From positions 372,001 through 436,000 of the forward strand of contig NZ_JAFBBO010000001.1 of assembly GCF_016907235.1 (NCBI RefSeq): a stretch of 64,000 nt of DNA. The letters are read 5' to 3'. This DNA is from Oerskovia jenensis (lineage in GTDB: Bacteria; Actinomycetota; Actinomycetes; Actinomycetales; Cellulomonadaceae). Under the pieces are notes generated by a model. It was not told the origin of the DNA. It saw nothing but the letters and a program-made list of their open reading frames with translations, and did not search any database. Position numbers and translations under genes: made by a program. This document shows positions 29,429-39,045 of the stretch, piece after piece (the first letter of the stretch is position 1; each line of letters starts with the position of its first letter).

Positions 29429-32400
29429 TCAGTCGTCCGCGGCCGGAGCCTTCTTCGGGTCGACCGCTGAAGTGACCGACGAGGCGCTCTCCTTCGCCGC
29501 AGCCGTCGTGGACGACTTGCGCGCAGCGGTCTTGCGCGGAGCCTTTGCCGGCGCCTTGCCCGTCCCGGCCTTGGCAGCGGGTGACTTCTTGGGCAGGGGC
29601 GCGACCGGGATGGGGTCACCCGTGAGGACCTCGGCGAGGAACCGACCCGTGTGGCTCTCGGGAACCGCGGCCACCTGCTCGGGCGTGCCCTCGGCGACGA
29701 CCCTGCCGCCGCCCGAGCCGCCCTCCGGGCCCATGTCGATGACCCAGTCGGCGTTCTTGATGACGTCGAGGTTGTGCTCGATCACGAGCACCGAGTTGCC
29801 CTTGTCGACGAGCGACTGGAGCACCGCGAGCAGCTTGCGGATGTCCTCGAAGTGCAGGCCCGTCGTGGGCTCGTCCAGCACGTAGATGGTCCGGCCCGTC
29901 GAGCGCTTCTGCAGCTCGCTCGCGAGCTTGACGCGCTGGGCCTCGCCTCCCGAGAGCGTGGGCGCGGGCTGCCCCAGGCGCACGTACCCGAGACCGACCT
30001 CGGAGAGGGTCTTGAGGTGCCGCGAGATCGTGGGGACCGCGGCGAAGAACTCCGAGGCCTCCTCGATGGGCATGTCGAGCACGTCCGCGACGGTCTTGCC
30101 CTTGAAGTGCACCTCGAGCGTCTCGCGGTTGTAGCGCGCACCGTGGCAGACCTCGCACGGCACGTAGACGTCGGGCAGGAAGTTCATCTCGATCTTGATG
30201 GTGCCGTCGCCCGAGCACGCCTCGCAGCGGCCACCCTTGACGTTGAACGAGAAGCGGCCGGGCGTGTAGCCGCGGACCTTGGCCTCGCTCGTCTCGGCGA
30301 AGAGCTTGCGCACGTGGTCCCACACCCCGGTGTAGGTCGCGGGGTTGGACCGCGGGGTGCGCCCGATGGGCCCCTGGTCGACGTGAACCACCTTGTCGAG
30401 GTTCTCGAGCCCCGTGATGCGGCGGTGACGACCCGCGACCTGGCGTGCGCCGTTGAGCTCGTTGGCGAGCACGGTGTAGAGGATCGAGTTGACCAGCGTG
30501 GACTTGCCCGACCCCGAGACCCCGGTGACCGCGGTCAGCGTGCCGAGCGGGAAGCTCACGTCGATGCCCTCGAGATTGTGCTCGCGCGCGCCGATGACGG
30601 TGATCCGCCGGTCCTTGTCGACGGGGCGACGGGCGGCGGGCAGCGGGATGCTGCGGCGCCCCGAGAGGTAGGCGCCCGTGACGGACTCGGGGGCCTCCAG
30701 GAGGCCCGCGTAGTCGCCCGAGTGGATCACGCGTCCGCCGTGCTCGCCCGCGCCCGGACCGATGTCGACGATCCAGTCCGCTGCCCGGATGGTGTCCTCG
30801 TCGTGCTCGACGACGATGAGCGTGTTCCCGAGGTCCCGCAGCCGGGTCAGGGTGTCGATGAGCCGGCGGTTGTCCCGCTGGTGCAGTCCGATGCTGGGCT
30901 CGTCGAGGACGTAGAGCACACCGACGAGTCCCGAGCCGATCTGCGTCGCGAGCCGGATGCGCTGCGCCTCCCCACCCGAGAGGGTCCCCGCGGGACGCTC
31001 GAGGGACAGGTAGTCCAGGCCGACGTCGAGCAGGAAGCCCAGGCGGGCGTCGATCTCCTTGAGGACCTCGGTCGCGATGGCCTTCTGGCGGGTGCCGAGC
31101 TCGAGCGAGCCGAGGAACGCCGCGGCCTCGCGCAGCGGGAGCCGGCAGACCTCGGCGATCGACTTGTCGCCCACCTTGACCGCCAGGACCTCGGGCTTGA
31201 GGCGCGTGCCCTGGCACACCGGGCACGGCGTCTCGCGCATGTACGCCTCGTACTTCTCCTTGGACCACTCCGACTCGGTCTCACCGTGACGGCGCTCCAG
31301 GAAGGTCACGACGCCCTCGAAACCGGTCGAGTACTGGCGCTCACGACCCCAGCGGTTCTTGTAGCGGACGTGGACCTCGTGGTTCTGCCCGTAGAGCACG
31401 GCCTGCTGCGCGCGCTGGGGCAGCGCACGCCACGGCACGTCCATCGAGAAGCCCAGGTCCGAGGCCAGGGCCGTCAGGACGCGGTTGAAGTACTCCGAGG
31501 AGATCTGCGCCCACGGCGCGACCGCTCCCTCGGCGAGGGACTTCTCGTCGTCCGGGACGACGAGATCCGGGTCGACCTCGAGGCGGAAGCCGATGCCCGT
31601 GCACTCGGGGCACGCGCCGTAGGGGGCGTTGAACGAGAAGGTGCGGGGCTCGATCTCGTCGAGCGTGAGCTCGTGGTCGTTGGGGCACGCGCGCTTCTCC
31701 GAGAAGCGTCGCTCGCGCTGCGGGTCGTCCGCGTCGGCGTCGACGAGCTCGACCACGACGAGCCCGCCGGCGAGGCCGAGGGCCGTCTCCACGGAGTCCG
31801 TGAGCCTGCGCTGGACGCCCTCGCGCGAGACGAGGCGGTCGATCACGACCTCGATGTCGTGCTTGAGCTTCTTCTCGAGCGCGGGCGGGTCCGTGAGCTG
31901 GACGACCTCGCCGTCGACCCGCGCACGCGCGAAGCCCTTGGACTGGAGCTCCTTGAAGAGCTCGCTGTACTCGCCCTTGCGACCGCGCACCACAGGAGCG
32001 AGGACCTGGTAGCGCGTGCCCTCGGGCAGCTCGAGCAGGCGGTCGACGATCTGCTGCGGGGTCTGGGCCTGGACCTTCTCGCCGCAGACCGGGCAGTGCT
32101 GGGTCCCGGCCCGCGCGAAGAGCAGACGGAGGTAGTCGTAGACCTCGGTGATGGTGCCCACGGTCGAGCGCGGGTTGCGGTTGGTCGACTTCTGGTCGAT
32201 CGAGACCGCGGGCGACAGACCCTCGATGAAGTCGACGTCCGGCTTGTCCATCTGCCCGAGGAACTGGCGGGCGTACGCGGACAGCGACTCGACGTAGCGG
32301 CGCTGCCCCTCGGCGAAGATCGTGTCGAACGCGAGGGAGGACTTTCCGGACCCCGAGAGGCCTGTGAAGACGATGAGCTGGTCCCTCGGCAGGTCGAGGT

Positions 32401-32455
32401 CGACGTTGCGGAGGTTGTGCTCCCGGGCACCAGCGATGACAAGGCGGTTGCTCAC
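29429..32455 (-). CDS. uvrA: Excinuclease ABC subunit A
   Basis: Damage-recognition ATPase of nucleotide excision repair. The 1008-residue product begins with the class-typical [21 protein letters not shown]; two ABC modules are seen, with Walker [15 protein letters not shown] and [13 protein letters not shown], signature [12 protein letters not shown] and [12 protein letters not shown], and zinc motifs CPVCQGTR and CEACSGDG...CEVCHG. The last ~55 residues form a Lys/Ala-rich tail. GTG at 32455 lies 6 nt after TACGAT and no Shine-Dalgarno exists, so the mRNA is probably leaderless. An SOS-type box overlaps the promoter. Confidence 0.97.
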   Translation of the reverse strand: MSNRLVIAGAREHNLRNVDLDLPRDQLIVFTGLSGSGKSSLAFDTIFAEGQRRYVESLSAYARQFLGQMDKPDVDFIEGLSPAVSIDQKSTNRNPRSTVGTITEVYDYLRLLFARAGTQHCPVCGEKVQAQTPQQIVDRLLELPEGTRYQVLAPVVRGRKGEYSELFKELQSKGFARARVDGEVVQLTDPPALEKKLKHDIEVVIDRLVSREGVQRRLTDSVETALGLAGGLVVVELVDADADDPQRERRFSEKRACPNDHELTLDEIEPRTFSFNAPYGACPECTGIGFRLEVDPDLVVPDDEKSLAEGAVAPWAQISSEYFNRVLTALASDLGFSMDVPWRALPQRAQQAVLYGQNHEVHVRYKNRWGRERQYSTGFEGVVTFLERRHGETESEWSKEKYEAYMRETPCPVCQGTRLKPEVLAVKVGDKSIAEVCRLPLREAAAFLGSLELGTRQKAIATEVLKEIDARLGFLLDVGLDYLSLERPAGTLSGGEAQRIRLATQIGSGLVGVLYVLDEPSIGLHQRDNRRLIDTLTRLRDLGNTLIVVEHDEDTIRAADWIVDIGPGAGEHGGRVIHSGDYAGLLEAPESVTGAYLSGRRSIPLPAARRPVDKDRRITVIGAREHNLEGIDVSFPLGTLTAVTGVSGSGKSTLVNSILYTVLANELNGARQVAGRHRRITGLENLDKVVHVDQGPIGRTPRSNPATYTGVWDHVRKLFAETSEAKVRGYTPGRFSFNVKGGRCEACSGDGTIKIEMNFLPDVYVPCEVCHGARYNRETLEVHFKGKTVADVLDMPIEEASEFFAAVPTISRHLKTLSEVGLGYVRLGQPAPTLSGGEAQRVKLASELQKRSTGRTIYVLDEPTTGLHFEDIRKLLAVLQSLVDKGNSVLVIEHNLDVIKNADWVIDMGPEGGSGGGRVVAEGTPEQVAAVPESHTGRFLAEVLTGDPIPVAPLPKKSPAAKAGTGKAPAKAPRKTAARKSSTTAAAKESASSVTSAVDPKKAPAADD

Positions 32456-32461
32456 CGAAGC

Positions 32462-32500
32462 ATCGTAAGCCTCGCCCCTGACATTCGCACACCTGTTCGA
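32462..32500 (-). promoter_or_regulatory. uvrA promoter with LexA (SOS) box
   Basis: Minus strand: TCGAACAGGTGTGCGA (32500-32485) matches the actinobacterial LexA consensus TCGAAC-N4-GTTCGA with one mismatch. Its last six bases (GTGCGA) serve as -35, exactly 17 nt before the -10 TACGAT (32467-32462), which ends 6 nt before the GTG start. LexA bound here would block RNA polymerase. Confidence 0.8.
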
Positions 32501-32680
32501 CCGTCGCCCGTGGGACGGACTGTTGCCCGGTTCCCGGCACGGCTCGCCGCCGGCCCCCTGACCTGCTCCTGGACGGCGCCTCGGGTCCGTCACCGGCGTG
32601 CCAGACTCGGCACGAGAGGCTCGTCACACCGGCGGCCGAGCGTCCGCGAGGACGCCACCCAGCACAGCGAGGAGATCGGC

Positions 32681-33388
32681 GTGGCATACACCGGAGACGT
32701 CACGGCCGGGGGGCCGAGCGACCTGCGGGTCCTCGACGAGGTCGAGGTCCGCAAGCTCGCCGTCGGCCCTGCCGAGAACAACGCCTACCTCCTCACCTGC
32801 CGCGGGAGCGGCGCCCAGCTCCTCGTCGACGCGGCCGCCGAGCCCGACCGGCTCCTCGAGCTCGTCCGGGAGGGCTCCCCGACCACCCGCCTCGACCTCG
32901 TGCTCACCACGCACCGGCACCTCGACCACGTCGGGGCGCTCGCGTCGATCGGCGCGGCCACCGGCGCGCAGCTCGCGGCCGGTGCTCCCGACGCGGACGC
33001 CATCGCCGAGGCGACCGGAGCGACCATCACGCGCTCCCTGCACGACGGCGACACCCTCGTCCTCGGCCACCTCACGTTCGAGGTGGTCGCCCTGCGTGGT
33101 CACACCCCCGGGTCGGTCACGCTCGTCTACCGCGAGCCCGAGCACGCGAGCGCACCGGGCGCCGTGCCCGGCCGCGCCCACCTGTTCACCGGGGACTCGC
33201 TCTTCCCCGGTGGCGTCGGGAGCACGTCGAACGACCCGGACCGTTTCGCCCTGCTCCACGCGGACGTCACGACCAGGCTCTTCGACCGGTTCGACGACGC
33301 CACCTGGGTGTACCCGGGCCACGGGGCCGACACGACGCTCGGGGCGGAACGACCCCACCTCGACGAGTGGCGCGAGCGCGGCTGGTAG
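32681..33388 (+). CDS. Metallo-beta-lactamase fold hydrolase (glyoxalase II-like)
   Basis: A 235-residue MBL-fold protein with the metal motif TTHRHLDHVG (HxHxDH), RGHTPGSVTL, FTGDSLFPGGVGST and YPGHGADTTLG. The order matches hydroxyacylglutathione hydrolase-like enzymes of actinobacteria, where the thiol is likely mycothiol; substrate is inference. GTG at 32681 has AGGAG 6 nt upstream. It is divergent from uvrA, as is an MBL gene near uvrA (Rv1637c) in M. tuberculosis. Confidence 0.9.
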   Translation: MAYTGDVTAGGPSDLRVLDEVEVRKLAVGPAENNAYLLTCRGSGAQLLVDAAAEPDRLLELVREGSPTTRLDLVLTTHRHLDHVGALASIGAATGAQLAAGAPDADAIAEATGATITRSLHDGDTLVLGHLTFEVVALRGHTPGSVTLVYREPEHASAPGAVPGRAHLFTGDSLFPGGVGSTSNDPDRFALLHADVTTRLFDRFDDATWVYPGHGADTTLGAERPHLDEWRERGW

Positions 33389-33479
33389 CGGTCGTCGTCC
33401 GCGCCGCCCCCACCGGCCGCCCCGGAGCCGTGCGCGGACCCTCTGCGGGACCCCCGCCGGATGGTGCTTCAATGTCGCC

Positions 33480-33779
33480 ATGCCGATCTTCGCCGTGACC
33501 TACACCTACGCCGACAAGCCCGCCGTCCTGGACGAGTTCCGCCCCGAGCACCGCGCCTTCCTGCGCGGCCTGCTCGACGAGGGCACGCTGCTCGCCTCCG
33601 GACCCCTCGCCCAGGACGCGGCGAACCCTGCCGGCGCCCTCCTGCTCGTCGACGCACCGGACGAGGCGTCGGCCGCGCGGACGCTCGACGCCGACCCGTT
33701 CGCCCGGGAGGGCGTCATCACGCGTCGGACCGTCCGACCGTGGGCGCCCGTGATCGGACCGTGGGCGGACCGCGCCTGA
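33480..33779 (+). CDS. YciI family protein
   Basis: A 99-residue ferredoxin-like alpha/beta protein of the YciI family (function mostly unknown, dehydrochlorinase relatives). RPEHRAFLRGLLDEGTLLASGPL carries the conserved His and Gly-Pro, and DDPF-like DADPFAREGV is the Asp region. The ATG at 33480 has no Shine-Dalgarno; a weak hexamer TTCAAT ends 6 nt upstream. It lies 91 nt downstream of the MBL gene. Confidence 0.85.
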   Translation: MPIFAVTYTYADKPAVLDEFRPEHRAFLRGLLDEGTLLASGPLAQDAANPAGALLLVDAPDEASAARTLDADPFAREGVITRRTVRPWAPVIGPWADRA

Positions 33780-33828
33780 CCCCTGGCCGAGCCCGCGACG
33801 CACGCCGTCCGACCAGGTCCGAGAACGC

Positions 33829-33868
33829 ACGAACGGCCCGTCTCCCCGGAGGGAGACGGGCCGTTCGT
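33829..33868. terminator. Bidirectional terminator, 18-bp stem
   Basis: Arms 33829-33846 and 33851-33868 (core CGAACGGCCCGTCTCCC) are perfectly complementary around CGGA. It lies between convergent YciI gene (+) and the TerC pair (-). Confidence 0.85.
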
Positions 33869-33901
33869 CGCGCGGAGCGAGCACCGCCCGCCGCGAGCGA
33901 C

Positions 33902-34915
33902 CTACGAGGCCGCGTCGACGTCGTCGGGCAGGGACTCGTCCTTCTGCTGACCGCGCGTGCGCAGCAGGCTCGCCACGGTCGTGACCCCGAGCGCACCCAG
34001 GATGACCACGAGCGAGAGCCAGACCGGGACCGTCGGGACGGCCTCGATGTGCTGCCCTCCGTTGATGAACGGCAGCGTGTTCTCGTGCAGGGCCTCGAGG
34101 ATCAGCTTGATCCCGATGAACCCCAGGATGACCGCCAGCCCGATCGGCAGGTACACGAGCCGCTCGAGCAGACCACCCAGCAGGAAGTACAGCTGGCGCA
34201 GCCCCATGAGCGCGAACACGTTCGTCGTGAAGACGATGAACGGGTCGTGCGTGAGCCCGAAGATCGCCGGGATCGAGTCGAACGCGAACAGCAGGTCCGT
34301 GCTGCCGATCGCGAGGAACACGATCAGCATGGGCGTGAAGAGCCGCTTGCCGTCGACCACTGTCCGCAGCTTGCCGCCGTCGTACGTCGGCGACAGCGGC
34401 AGGACCCGGCGCAACGACCGGATCAGCCGGTTCTCCTGGTACTCCTCGGGCTCGTCCCCGCCGGCGACGAGCTTGATCGCGGTGTAGATCAGGAAGGCCC
34501 CGAAGAGGTAGAAGACCCACACGAACTGGGCGATGATCGCGGCCCCCGCGAGGATGAACGCCCCTCGCAGCACGAGTGCCACGATGATCCCCACCATGAG
34601 CACCTTCTGCTGGTGCTCCCGCGGCACGGCGAACCTCGTCATGATGATGACGAACACGAAGAGGTTGTCGACCGACAGGCTGTACTCGGTGAGCCAGCCC
34701 GCGTAGAACTCGACCGCGGGAGCACTGCCGCCCACCAGGGCGACGAGGCCGCCGAACACCAGCGCCAGGGCGACGTAGAACGCCACCCACAGGCCGCTCT
34801 CCTTCATCGACGGCACGTGCGGCCGACGGCCCACGACCACCAGGTCGACGAGCAGGAGGACGACGAGGGCCGTCAGGGACGCCGCCTCGAACCAGAACGG
34901 CAGCTCGTGCTGCAT
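33902..34915 (-). CDS. TerC family membrane protein (second of pair)
   Basis: A 337-residue integral membrane protein with about nine hydrophobic segments and the TerC signatures YSLSVDNLFVFVIIMTRF, DLLFAFDSIPAIFGLTHDPFIVFTTN and the C-terminal GFIGIKLILEALHENTLPFINGG. TerC/Alx/MeeF proteins are linked to manganese export and metallation of secreted proteins. Acidic residues in the two VDN/FDS motifs are intact. Its ATG overlaps the first terC stop by one base (TGATG), so translation is coupled. Cytoplasmic loop EPEEYQEN is acidic. Confidence 0.92.
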   Translation of the reverse strand: MQHELPFWFEAASLTALVVLLLVDLVVVGRRPHVPSMKESGLWVAFYVALALVFGGLVALVGGSAPAVEFYAGWLTEYSLSVDNLFVFVIIMTRFAVPREHQQKVLMVGIIVALVLRGAFILAGAAIIAQFVWVFYLFGAFLIYTAIKLVAGGDEPEEYQENRLIRSLRRVLPLSPTYDGGKLRTVVDGKRLFTPMLIVFLAIGSTDLLFAFDSIPAIFGLTHDPFIVFTTNVFALMGLRQLYFLLGGLLERLVYLPIGLAVILGFIGIKLILEALHENTLPFINGGQHIEAVPTVPVWLSLVVILGALGVTTVASLLRTRGQQKDESLPDDVDAAS

Positions 34916-35913
34916 CAGTAGGTTTCCTTCTCCAGACGACGACGGTCGCTCTTGTCCTTGGCGAGGCTCGCGATCGTCGTGATGGCCAGCGTGACCAGGA
35001 TGAAGCTGAGCGAGAGGGCCGTCGAGATCTCCGGGATGACCGTGACGTGCTCACCGCCGTTGATGAACGGGATCTCGTTCTTGTGCAGCGCGTGGATGAG
35101 GAGCTTGATCCCGATGAAGCCGAGGATCGCGGCCAGGCCCCAGGCGAGGTACACCAGGCGGTCGAGCAGGCCGTCGATCAGGAAGTAGAGCTGGCGCAGG
35201 CCGAGCAGCGAGAACGCGTTGGCCGCGAAGACGAGGAACGTCTCCTGCGTGAGACCGAAGATCGCGGGGATCGAGTCGACCGCGAACAGCAGGTCGGCGC
35301 TGCCGATGGCGATCATCACGATGAGCATCGGCGTGATGTAGCGCTTGCCGTCGATCTTCGTGAACATCTTGTCCTCGACGTACGCGTCCGTCGTCGGGAA
35401 GAAGCGACGCGTGAGGCGCAGGACGCCGTTCTCCTTGTACTCCTCGTCCTCGTGCTCCCGCGCGCTCTTGACCTGCGTGTAGGCGGTGTAGATGAGGAAG
35501 GCCCCGAAGATGTAGAAGACCCAGCTGAAGTTCTCGATCAGCGCGGCACCCAGGAAGATGAAGATCGTGCGCAGGACCAGGGCGATCGTGATACCGATCA
35601 GCAGGACCTTCTGCTGGTACAGCCTGGGCACCCGGAAGCTCGTCATGATGAGGACGAACACGAAGAGGTTGTCGACCGACAGGCTCTTCTCGGTGATGTA
35701 CCCGGCGAAGTACTCACCGCCGTAGACCGAGCCGAAATACGCCCAGATCCCGACCCCGAAGAGGATCGCGATGCCGACGTAGCCGGCGGACCACCACGAC
35801 GCTTCCTTGAGCGTGGGGGCGTGCGGGGTGCGGACGTGGCCCACGAAGTCGAAGGCCAGCATCGCGAGGATCATGCCGATCGTCGCGACCCACATCCAGA
35901 CAGGAACATCCAT
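34915..35913 (-). CDS. TerC family membrane protein (first of pair)
   Basis: A 332-residue TerC homologue, about half identical to its downstream neighbour by eye: KSLSVDNLFVFVLIMTSF, DLLFAVDSIPAIFGLTQETFLVFAAN, GFIGIKLLIHALHKNEIPFINGG. ATG at 35913 (MDVPVWMW) has GGAGG 8 nt upstream. The ~180-nt region upstream looks like a yybP-ykoY manganese riboswitch, a regulator known to control terC-type genes, which supports a role in manganese homeostasis. Confidence 0.92.
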   Translation of the reverse strand: MDVPVWMWVATIGMILAMLAFDFVGHVRTPHAPTLKEASWWSAGYVGIAILFGVGIWAYFGSVYGGEYFAGYITEKSLSVDNLFVFVLIMTSFRVPRLYQQKVLLIGITIALVLRTIFIFLGAALIENFSWVFYIFGAFLIYTAYTQVKSAREHEDEEYKENGVLRLTRRFFPTTDAYVEDKMFTKIDGKRYITPMLIVMIAIGSADLLFAVDSIPAIFGLTQETFLVFAANAFSLLGLRQLYFLIDGLLDRLVYLAWGLAAILGFIGIKLLIHALHKNEIPFINGGEHVTVIPEISTALSLSFILVTLAITTIASLAKDKSDRRRLEKETY

Positions 35914-35984
35914 CACACATACCTCCGGTACGTAGTGTCGAGTACCGAAGGTCTCTTCCGCCCTCGCGGTCACCGATCGACCCG

Positions 35985-36090
35985 GAGGCGATCGCGAGAG
36001 GTGACCGAGCAGGACCGGTGACACCGGGCCGACGACTGCGCCGACCGTGATGACGACATCACCGTTTCTGGGAATACTCCCCTTCAACTG
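35985..36090 (-). promoter_or_regulatory. Probable yybP-ykoY (manganese) riboswitch
   Basis: On the minus strand the region begins with AAGGGGAGTATTCC (GGGGAGTA at 36082-36075), followed by GTCGTCATCACGG (36057-36045) and then GTC/GAC-rich pairing near 36030-36000. The GGGGAGUA and GUCAUCA-ACGG blocks are the conserved metal-binding loop parts of the yybP-ykoY family, which controls terC genes. Exact ends were not folded. Confidence 0.62.
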
Positions 36091-36207
36091 GGCAAGCATA
36101 GGGCATGGCACGAGCCGCCTGCCCGACCCTTCCACAACCGCGGCGTGCCGTGGATCCTTCCCGGGGGCCCCTCCGGGCCCTCTCCCCGCGCCGTCCCCTC
36201 ACGTCCC

Positions 36208-36630
36208 TCACTGCACGCAGAACTCGTTGCCCTCCGGGTCCTGCAGGACGATCCAGAACTCTCCGTTCTCGTCCATCTCCTGGAGCACGGACGCCCCGAG
36301 CGAGACGAGGTGCGCCGCGTGCGACCGGACGTTGCCCACCCGCTCGGCCCCGTCCCCCTCGACCCCCACGTCGATGTGCATGCGGTTCTTGGCGGTCTTC
36401 GGCTCGGGGACCTGCTGGATGAAGATCCGTGGCCCCGCACCGTCCGGGTCCACCACCGCATAGAACGCGTTGTAGCGGTCCGGGCTCATGCCCCAGGCCG
36501 CCATCGCAGCCTCCCAGTCGGCGAACCCCTCCGGCGGCGGCTGCTCGACGTAGCCCAACGCCTCGCACCAGAACGCCCCCAGACCCCGCGGGTCCGCTGC
36601 GTCGAACGTGATCTGGACCGTGCGTGCCAT
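36208..36630 (-). CDS. VOC superfamily (glyoxalase-like) protein
   Basis: A 140-residue protein with two beta-alpha-beta-beta-beta repeats of the VOC fold: MARTVQITFDAADPRGLGAFW at the start, RMHIDVGVEGDG mid-way and the closing FWIVLQDPEGNEFCVQ. Such single-domain actinobacterial VOC proteins are of unknown substrate. ATG at 36630 has GAGGG upstream. It follows uvrB on the same strand by 61 nt and could be carried on its transcript. Confidence 0.88.
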   Translation of the reverse strand: MARTVQITFDAADPRGLGAFWCEALGYVEQPPPEGFADWEAAMAAWGMSPDRYNAFYAVVDPDGAGPRIFIQQVPEPKTAKNRMHIDVGVEGDGAERVGNVRSHAAHLVSLGASVLQEMDENGEFWIVLQDPEGNEFCVQ

Positions 36631-36691
36631 GGCATCCCTCGTTCTGTCGCGATCGCCGGGCCGGCGGCACCTGCCCGGGCGGGTCCACTGC

Positions 36692-38791
36692 TCAGGCAGT
36701 GGCCGACTGCATCTGCCGCAGCTCCTTCTTGAGCCCGGAGATCTCGTCGCGCAGGCGCGCCGCGAGCTCGAACTGGAGCTCGGCCGCTGCCGCGTGCATC
36801 TGGTCGCTGAGCTCCTGGATGAGGTCCGCGAGCTCGCCCGCCGCGACCCCCGCCAGACGGTTTGCGGTCGTCGCCCCCTCCTTGGGACCACCGGGGACCG
36901 GGGCCCGCCCCTTGCCCGGCTGACGATAGCCCCCCGCGAGAAGCTCCTGCGTGTCGATGTCCTCGCGCGCGAGCATGTCCGTCACGTCGGCGATCTTCTT
37001 GCGCAGGGGCGTGGGGTCCACGCCGTGCTCGAGGTTGTACGCGACCTGCTTCTCCCGGCGCCTGGTCGTCTCCTCGATCGCCTGGGCCATGGCCGGGGTG
37101 ATCTTGTCGGCGTACATGTGGACCTGGCCCGACACGTTGCGCGCCGCACGCCCGATCGTCTGGATGAGGGACGTGCCCGAGCGGAGGAAGCCCTCCTTGT
37201 CGGCGTCGAGGATCGCGACCAGCGAGACCTCCGGCAGGTCGAGCCCCTCGCGGAGCAGGTTGATGCCCACCAGGACGTCGTACTCACCCAGGCGCAGCTC
37301 GCGCAGGAGCTCGACGCGCCGCAGCGTGTCCACCTCGGAGTGCAGGTACCGCACGCGCACGTCCCGCTCCAGGAAGTAGTCCGTGAGGTCCTCGGACATC
37401 TTCTTGGTCAGGGTCGTGACCAGCACGCGCTCGTTGCGCTCGACCCTCTCGCGGATCTCGTGCAGCAGGTCGTCGATCTGCCCCGAGGTCGGCTTGACGA
37501 CGATCTCCGGGTCGACCAGACCGGTGGGCCGGATGATCTGCTCGACGACGCCGTCCGACATCGAGAGCTCGTACTTGCCCGGGGTCGCCGAGAGATAGAC
37601 CGTCTGCCCGATCCGCTCGACGAACTCCTCCCAGCGCAACGGCCGGTTGTCCATGGCGCTGGGCAGGCGAAAACCGTGGTCGACCAGGTTGCGCTTGCGC
37701 GACATGTCCCCCTCGAACATCGCCCCGATCTGCGGGACCGTGACGTGGGACTCGTCGATCACGAGGAGGAAGTCCTCGGGGAAGTAGTCGAGGAGGGTGT
37801 GCGGGGCGGTGCCCGGCTCACGCCCGTCGATGTGCCGCGAGTAGTTCTCGATCCCCGAGCACGACCCGATCTGGCGCATCATCTCGATGTCGTAGGTGGT
37901 CCGCATGCGCAGCCGCTGCGCCTCGAGGAGCTTGTTCTGACGCTCGAGCTCCGCGAGCCGCTGCTCGAGCTCGGACTCGATCGAGGTGATCGCGCGCTCC
38001 ATGCGCTCAGGGCCCGCGACGTAGTGCGTCGCGGGGAAGAGGTTGACGCTCGTCTCCGAACGCACGACGTCCCCCGTGAGCGGGTGGAGCAGGTGGATCG
38101 CCTCGATCTCGTCCCCGAAGAACTCGATCCGGATCGCGAGCTCCTCGTAGACCGGGATGATCTCGACCGTGTCTCCGCGCACGCGGAACGTCCCCCGCGT
38201 GAAGGCCAGGTCGTTGCGCGTGTACTGCATCGTGACGAACTGGCGGAGCAGCACGTCACGCTCGACCTGGTCACCGACGTCGAGGCGGACCATGCGGTCC
38301 ACGTACTCCTGCGGCGTCCCGAGTCCGTAGATGCACGACACCGAGGCGACCACCACGACGTCGCGGCGCGTCAGGAGCGAGGACGTCGCGGAGTGGCGCA
38401 GGCGCTCGACCTCGTCGTTGATCGACGAGTCCTTCTCGATGTAGGTGTCCGTCTGCGCGATGTAGGCCTCGGGCTGGTAGTAGTCGTAGTAGGACACGAA
38501 GTACTCGACCGCGTTGTTGGGGAGCAGCTCGCGGAACTCCGTGGCCAGCTGAGCCGCCAGCGTCTTGTTGGGCGCCATGACCAGCGTGGGGCGTTGCAGC
38601 TCCTCGATGAGCCAGGCCGTCGTCGCGGACTTCCCGGTGCCCGTCGCGCCGAGCAGCACCACGTCCTTCTCCCCCGCCCTCAGCCGCTGCGAGAGCTCGG
38701 CGATCGCGGTGGGCTGGTCACCGGACGGCGTGTAGTCGGAGATGACCTCGAACGGGGCGACGGTGCGCTGAAGATCGGTGACGGGACGCAT
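36692..38791 (-). CDS. uvrB: Excinuclease ABC subunit B
   Basis: DNA helicase-like loader of nucleotide excision repair, 699 residues. Walker A is [16 protein letters not shown]; the beta-hairpin [34 protein letters not shown], the helicase motifs TIGRAARNV and the C-terminal UVR motif ([19 protein letters not shown]) are complete. The ATG at 38791 ([16 protein letters not shown]) matches the usual N-terminus; TACCGT ends 6 nt upstream, predicting a leaderless mRNA, and there is no Shine-Dalgarno. An upstream in-frame extension is not credible. Confidence 0.97.
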   Translation of the reverse strand: MRPVTDLQRTVAPFEVISDYTPSGDQPTAIAELSQRLRAGEKDVVLLGATGTGKSATTAWLIEELQRPTLVMAPNKTLAAQLATEFRELLPNNAVEYFVSYYDYYQPEAYIAQTDTYIEKDSSINDEVERLRHSATSSLLTRRDVVVVASVSCIYGLGTPQEYVDRMVRLDVGDQVERDVLLRQFVTMQYTRNDLAFTRGTFRVRGDTVEIIPVYEELAIRIEFFGDEIEAIHLLHPLTGDVVRSETSVNLFPATHYVAGPERMERAITSIESELEQRLAELERQNKLLEAQRLRMRTTYDIEMMRQIGSCSGIENYSRHIDGREPGTAPHTLLDYFPEDFLLVIDESHVTVPQIGAMFEGDMSRKRNLVDHGFRLPSAMDNRPLRWEEFVERIGQTVYLSATPGKYELSMSDGVVEQIIRPTGLVDPEIVVKPTSGQIDDLLHEIRERVERNERVLVTTLTKKMSEDLTDYFLERDVRVRYLHSEVDTLRRVELLRELRLGEYDVLVGINLLREGLDLPEVSLVAILDADKEGFLRSGTSLIQTIGRAARNVSGQVHMYADKITPAMAQAIEETTRRREKQVAYNLEHGVDPTPLRKKIADVTDMLAREDIDTQELLAGGYRQPGKGRAPVPGGPKEGATTANRLAGVAAGELADLIQELSDQMHAAAAELQFELAARLRDEISGLKKELRQMQSATA

Positions 38792-38797
38792 GGTTCC

Positions 38798-38803
38798 ACG
38801 GTA
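38798..38803 (-). promoter_or_regulatory. -10 hexamer of leaderless uvrB
   Basis: TACCGT on the minus strand ends 6 nt before the uvrB ATG. Unlike uvrA, I see no LexA-type box in the ~50 nt upstream. Confidence 0.55.
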
Positions 38804-39045
38804 CGGCGAACCACCGACATCGGACCCTCGGACGGCCGCTAGACCACGCCGGGCGATCACGCGAGCCGAACGGTGAGATTCACCCGGTCGACGATTTGGC
38901 GTGTCGCGACGGGGACCCCTACTGTCGCCGTAATCCTCGCGCATCCGTTGATATCCCCTGAAAAACCAGAAGTCGGGGTCATCACGCGTCACGGGTTAGT
39001 ACACAGACCTTACTTTCGGCCTCGACCCCCACCTCGGAGACATAG

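Noticed and set aside
29651-33388. 1245-codon open frame on the plus strand
   Set aside because: It is antisense to uvrA; the Leu/Arg/Asp/Val-rich translation has no domain and reflects GC-biased third positions. Only its last 235 codons (MBL protein) are real.
32485-38850. Shared SOS control of uvrB with uvrA
   Set aside because: I looked for TCGAAC-N4-GTTCGA-like sites upstream of uvrB and found none with fewer than several mismatches.
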